A DNA stretch of 64,000 nt, taken from assembly GCF_000712295.1 (NCBI RefSeq), contig NZ_JMKI01000036.1, positions 146,503-210,502 of the forward strand, in the 5' to 3' direction. This DNA comes from Synergistes jonesii (GTDB taxonomy: Bacteria; Synergistota; Synergistia; Synergistales; Synergistaceae). This document shows positions 61,701 through 64,000 of the stretch, one piece after another. The notes beneath the pieces were generated by a model. The model had not been told where the DNA came from and ran no database searches. It was given only the letters and a program-made list of their open reading frames with translations. The position numbers were made by a program, and so were the translations under genes. The number at the start of each line of letters is the position of its first letter. The first letter of the stretch is position 1.

Positions 61701-62219
61701 TCTGCACGAAACAAAGCGGAAACAGGTATACGGTATGAATGGTATGCTCTTCAGAGATGGGGAGCTAACTATTGGGAGGATTTCTTGAAGCCAAAAATTG
61801 TGTGGGGTGAAATTTCAGATATTCCAAAATTCGGATTTGACGCAAAAGGTGAAATGTATTGTGAAGCTACGTCTTTTCTTATGGTTGGGGATGATTTACC
61901 TTTCATTTATCTATTCCTCAATTCCACAATCTGCCTTTACCAGTTCTGCAAGATTGGTACAACAACAGGAGTGGGGACGTTGCGCTGGAAAAAATATAAA
62001 ATTCAAGAAATACTAGTACCAACCGAATATGACAAAAAGGCCGTGCTAGATTTGGTTGAAAGAATCCTTGCAACAAAGCACGTAACTAATACCGCTGCCC
62101 TCAAGCTTAAAATCGACAGTTTCTTTTACGAATTATATGGTTTAACGGAAGTTGAAATCCAAGAAATAAAAGCATCCTGTCCCAACCTATTTCTTAATCA
62201 ATTTCAACAAAACCAATAG
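58737..62219 (+). CDS. Eco57I-type (PglX/DrmMI-like) adenine-specific DNA methyltransferase, expressed copy
   Basis: A 1160-aa protein. The N-terminal 420 residues are a helical region with FVWFIKQKKLVPDNIFDEEYL. Next comes the SAM-binding region GSFYTPREIVDYMV and ILDLACGSGAF (about 508-517), and then the catalytic NPPY (712-715) of gamma-class N6-adenine methyltransferases. Residues from about 871 to the end form the target-recognition region. It follows the helicase gene by 12 bp. The part from nucleotide 60335 to 61348 is repeated in inverted orientation at 62987-64000, and the C-terminal recognition part differs from the inverted copy. Large methylases of this kind are used by type IIG, BREX (PglX) and DISARM (DrmMI) systems. 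Confidence 0.9.
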   Translation: MKLKTVFESDYMDFDSFAMDVIEPIFGSGSFKTSDAQLDMLQGQSYAPSVTENIISCLYMGDIKAGTQNPLEVYDITLRDGVDIARSRVGIQQLVRSMLQNYAHAFMIFHYDNSKGKEWRFSYLFKEATQKDTTSAKRFTYLFGAAHHCRTASERFNMLAGKREKNGEISDADLLEAFSVEALTKEFYGKLFKWYEWATSEESGVTFQSDSGDGINVKMIRLITRLLFVWFIKQKKLVPDNIFDEEYLRGILKNFDPLATDSGCYYNAILQNLFFATLNRAIVDDEGNPRRFASLKDKRDLRSLYRYSKMFSIPESKAMEIFAKVPFLNGGLFECLDKFKKNDIMQESDRYLDGFTRNAVKTKGRYKYRAFIPNRLFFNSDEQQPGIINLLKQYNFTVEENTPLDVQISLDPELLGKVFENLLAFYNPETRETARKATGSFYTPREIVDYMVCESLTAYLKGAAARAKRPLEEQYIRSLFSGEELPNSLKNDPKTRRFIAEALQNIKILDLACGSGAFPMGCLNRIVDALEHISVPQSRYELKLRIIENCVYGVDIQPIAMLICKLRFFISMICEQTEINFEDKEHNFGVNPLPNLETKFVAANSLINIKKKSRQSGLFEDPDINKTKLMLMALRHEHFYARSTYKKQKLRDEDECLRQKLADLLEANGEFAPEDARLFAGWNPYDQNAVSPFFDPEWMFGVKDGFDIVIGNPPYIQLQNNGGELGEKYEPHNFETFVRTGDIYSLFYEKGGQLLKQGGHLCFITSNKWMRAGYGEKTRKFLFEKTNPLQLIDFAGVKIFESATVDTNILLFEKAANKNNTLCCVTKNMTKRGLTNLSLFVQQHAFACPFTTSDSWVILSPIEQSIKRKIEAVGTPLKDWDINIYRGVLTGCNEAFIISTEKRDEILANCQTKEERKRTEEIIRPILRGRDIKRYSYDWAGLWLIYIPWHFPLQFDNTIQGSSERAEKEFCQQYPAVYKHMLQYKKELSARNKAETGIRYEWYALQRWGANYWEDFLKPKIVWGEISDIPKFGFDAKGEMYCEATSFLMVGDDLPFIYLFLNSTICLYQFCKIGTTTGVGTLRWKKYKIQEILVPTEYDKKAVLDLVERILATKHVTNTAALKLKIDSFFYELYGLTEVEIQEIKASCPNLFLNQFQQNQ
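60335..61348 (+). repeat. Long inverted repeat, left arm (at least 1014 bp)
   Basis: This arm matches the reverse complement of 62987-64000, apparently identically: the coding frame and the unrelated open frames in the other five readings are the same in both arms. It ends exactly at the codon for the Glu of KRKIE, where the two methyltransferase copies start to differ. The outer end is not known because the partner runs off the window. Confidence 0.93.
61479..61567 (+). repeat. Short inverted repeat inside the recognition regions, left copy
   Basis: These 89 bp match the reverse complement of 62768-62856 without a visible difference. They encode ERKRTEEIIRPILRGRDIKR and the following YSYDWAGLWL. 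The block splits the recognition region of each copy into a short first and a long second variable segment. Confidence 0.88.
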
Positions 62220-64000
62220 CTTGTCGTTCTTCTTGGGTAAGTTTATACAAGTCAAATAACAGTTGGTCTATATTTATTGCTTTTTGTTTTGTATATTCTT
62301 TTTGAATATCTGAAACCAACACCTCAAACTGCATACCTATCTTTTCATTAGGTATGGGTACTGGTATTTTATCAAAGAAAATTTTACTCAACTCTCTTGT
62401 TTCGCCTTGTAATTCAGGGAAGGAGTCCCTAAAACAAAATTTGAACAAGGAAGAATTGAAAAATGCTGTTAGAAAAGCGGTATAAAGCCCAGTGACAATA
62501 AAACATTTTTGGTTTGTTATAAACCCTTTGCTATCATATACAAATGGTAAATATTTAGTCATATTTGGATATATGATCTTTGGCTTCAAGAAATCCTCCA
62601 AATAAGCGCAATTACGGAGATTGTAGGGAGTATCGCCTTGGTCAGCACGGTGGACAAGACGCTCACCATATTTGTCAAAGTGGCTTCTGAGAGTTGGGTA
62701 ATCGTCAATCTTGATGCGCGGAATTTTGACTTGCCCGTTTTCCTTCACGCCGTTATGCGTGTTGATGAGCCACAGTCCCGCCCAGTCGTAGCTATAGCGT
62801 TTGATGTCACGGCCTCGTAGAATCGGTCTAATAATCTCCTCTGTCCGTTTCCGCTCATCTTCTGTTTGACAGTTGGCAAGTATCTCGTCGCGCTTGGCGG
62901 TACTTATTATAAATGCATCGTTGAAACCGGTCTTAATACCATAGTTTATCTGGATGTTCCAGTCTTTGAGCGGTGTGCCCGCAACCTCGATCTTTCGTTT
63001 GATGCTCTGTTCGATGGGCGAGAGTATCACCCAACTGTCAGAGGTTGTAAAAGGACAGGCGAAAGCGTGCTGCTGCACGAAAAGGCTCAAATTTGTGAGG
63101 CCTCTTTTTGTCATATTTTTGGTAACGCAGCAAAGAGTGTTGTTCTTGTTGGCGGCTTTTTCAAACAGCAAAATATTGGTGTCAACTGTTGCGGATTCAA
63201 AAATTTTAACGCCAGCAAAGTCAATAAGCTGTAATGGGTTGGTTTTTTCGAACAAAAACTTGCGCGTTTTTTCGCCATACCCCGCCCTCATCCACTTGTT
63301 AGAAGTAATGAAGCAAAGATGCCCGCCCTGTTTTAACAATTGTCCGCCCTTTTCGTAGAAGAGGCTGTAGATGTCGCCTGTACGTACAAAGGTTTCAAAG
63401 TTATGTGGCTCGTACTTTTCTCCCAATTCGCCTCCGTTGTTTTGCAGCTGTATATAAGGCGGATTTCCTATCACGATGTCGAATCCGTCCTTCACTCCGA
63501 ACATCCATTCAGGGTCAAAAAATGGCGAAACCGCGTTCTGGTCGTAGGGATTCCAACCGGCAAACAGCCGCGCATCCTCAGGGGCGAATTCGCCGTTTGC
63601 TTCCAGCAGGTCAGCCAGCTTTTGCCGCAGACATTCGTCTTCATCACGTAATTTTTGCTTCTTATAAGTACTGCGGGCATAAAAATGTTCGTGGCGCAGA
63701 GCCATAAGCATCAACTTAGTTTTGTTAATATCCGGGTCTTCAAAGAGGCCGCTCTGGCGGGATTTTTTCTTTATATTAATGAGCGAATTTGCCGCGACGA
63801 ATTTTGTTTCGAGGTTCGGCAGCGGGTTGACGCCGAAGTTGTGCTCTTTGTCTTCGAAGTTTATCTCTGTTTGTTCGCAGATCATAGAGATGAAGAAGCG
63901 CAGTTTGCAGATGAGCATAGCTATCGGCTGTATGTCGACGCCGTAGACGCAGTTCTCTATAATCCTCAGCTTGAGCTCATAGCGGCTTTGCGGGACACTA
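62194..64000 (-). CDS. Inverted second copy of the methyltransferase C-terminal half with a different recognition domain (cut by window edge)
   Basis: The minus-strand frame is open to the window edge at 64000. From there to 62987 it encodes exactly the same residues as the plus copy (RYELKLRIIENCVYGVDIQP ... NPPY ... IEQSIKRKIE). It then departs: VAGTPLKDWNIQINYGIKTG instead of AVGTPLKDWDINIYRGVLTG. It rejoins at ERKRTEEIIRPILRGRDIKR and differs completely afterwards (THNGVKENGQVKIPRIKIDD ... ELSKIFFDKIPVPIPNEKI). It stops at 62194, overlapping the stop of the plus copy by 26 bp tail to tail. Whether it has its own N-terminus cannot be seen. It is either a silent recognition-domain cassette or a second full methyltransferase. 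Confidence 0.85.
   Translation of the reverse strand, partial: SVPQSRYELKLRIIENCVYGVDIQPIAMLICKLRFFISMICEQTEINFEDKEHNFGVNPLPNLETKFVAANSLINIKKKSRQSGLFEDPDINKTKLMLMALRHEHFYARSTYKKQKLRDEDECLRQKLADLLEANGEFAPEDARLFAGWNPYDQNAVSPFFDPEWMFGVKDGFDIVIGNPPYIQLQNNGGELGEKYEPHNFETFVRTGDIYSLFYEKGGQLLKQGGHLCFITSNKWMRAGYGEKTRKFLFEKTNPLQLIDFAGVKIFESATVDTNILLFEKAANKNNTLCCVTKNMTKRGLTNLSLFVQQHAFACPFTTSDSWVILSPIEQSIKRKIEVAGTPLKDWNIQINYGIKTGFNDAFIISTAKRDEILANCQTEDERKRTEEIIRPILRGRDIKRYSYDWAGLWLINTHNGVKENGQVKIPRIKIDDYPTLRSHFDKYGERLVHRADQGDTPYNLRNCAYLEDFLKPKIIYPNMTKYLPFVYDSKGFITNQKCFIVTGLYTAFLTAFFNSSLFKFCFRDSFPELQGETRELSKIFFDKIPVPIPNEKIGMQFEVLVSDIQKEYTKQKAINIDQLLFDLYKLTQEERQAIGFVEID
62768..62856 (-). repeat. Short inverted repeat inside the recognition regions, right copy
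   Basis: Partner of 61479-61567. It provides a second possible recombination site that would exchange only the distal variable segments. Confidence 0.88.
62987..64000 (-). repeat. Long inverted repeat, right arm (open at the window end)
   Basis: This is the inverted partner of 60335-61348. The segment between the arms, 61349-62986 (about 1.64 kb), contains the two alternative recognition-domain ends placed tail to tail. Recombination between the arms would invert it. Confidence 0.93.

Noticed and set aside
1..64000. CRISPR array or integrase/att site
   Set aside because: No regularly spaced short direct repeats and no phage-type integrase were seen; the repeats found are IS ends, operators and the methyltransferase inverted repeats.

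Overview
The window looks like a chromosome segment of an anaerobic, amino-acid-fermenting Gram-negative bacterium. The best guess is a member of Synergistota (Cloacibacillus/Synergistes type). The reasons are the GC-rich core genes, an alpha-2-macroglobulin/PBP1C pair (periplasm and outer membrane), FeoAAB iron uptake, glutamate dehydrogenase, a molybdenum aldehyde oxidoreductase, CoA-transferase/thiolase genes, a hydrogenase-regulator-like small protein and a nickel/lar locus. The assignment is inference from gene content only.

Layout. 1-2.4 kb (minus): isochorismatase-fold hydrolase, class III aminotransferase and a cut-off flavin reductase. 3.0-5.7 kb: an IS graveyard, with an IS481-like remnant, a heavily decayed IS256-family transposase and an IS5/IS427-type element inserted in it. 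5.8-7.7 kb: TM1266-like regulator and an unknown secreted protein. 8.0-15.7 kb: alpha-2-macroglobulin plus PBP1C. 15.7-18.4 kb: CGGC protein, a DAACS symporter with altered substrate residues, PepSY protein. 18.4-22.5 kb: feoA-feoA-feoB with a Cys-rich membrane peptide, followed by a shrunken second copy of the whole feo locus. 22.5-23.6 kb: two half-size chromate transporters. 24.1-26.9 kb: molybdenum aldehyde oxidoreductase. 27.3-34.1 kb: a multi-subunit flavin/iron-sulfur amine dehydrogenase related to HCN synthase and opine oxidase, with a RidA-like protein, an aminotransferase and a YkvI-like transporter. 34.6-40.9 kb: a PucR-regulated thiolase/CoA-transferase/sodium-symporter operon. 40.9-42.2 kb: gdhA. 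42.6 kb: tRNA-Leu(GAG). 42.8-47.8 kb: nickel ECF transporter and larEBC behind a leader with a terminator. 47.9-50.1 kb: small hypothetical, YitT, ComB. 50.3-64 kb: a defence-like island.

The right end is the most interesting part. A DUF4011-type SF1 helicase is followed by a lower-GC two-gene module: a PLD-nuclease/SNF2-helicase fusion and an Eco57I-type DNA methyltransferase of 1160 aa. The methyltransferase faces, tail to tail, a second copy in inverted orientation. The two share a repeat of at least 1014 bp, apparently identical, covering the catalytic half. They then diverge in the C-terminal target-recognition region, apart from an 89-bp shared block inside it. Recombination between the arms would swap the recognition domain of the expressed enzyme, so this is a candidate invertible specificity switch. 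The repeat runs off the window end.

Metabolically, the middle of the window suggests a catabolic island: amino or imino acid uptake (YkvI, symporters), oxidation by the flavin/Fe-S dehydrogenase, handling of imines and amino groups (RidA-like, aminotransferase, Gdh), and acyl-CoA handling (CoA-transferase, thiolase). Relics of further CoA-transferase genes suggest this island has been rearranged.
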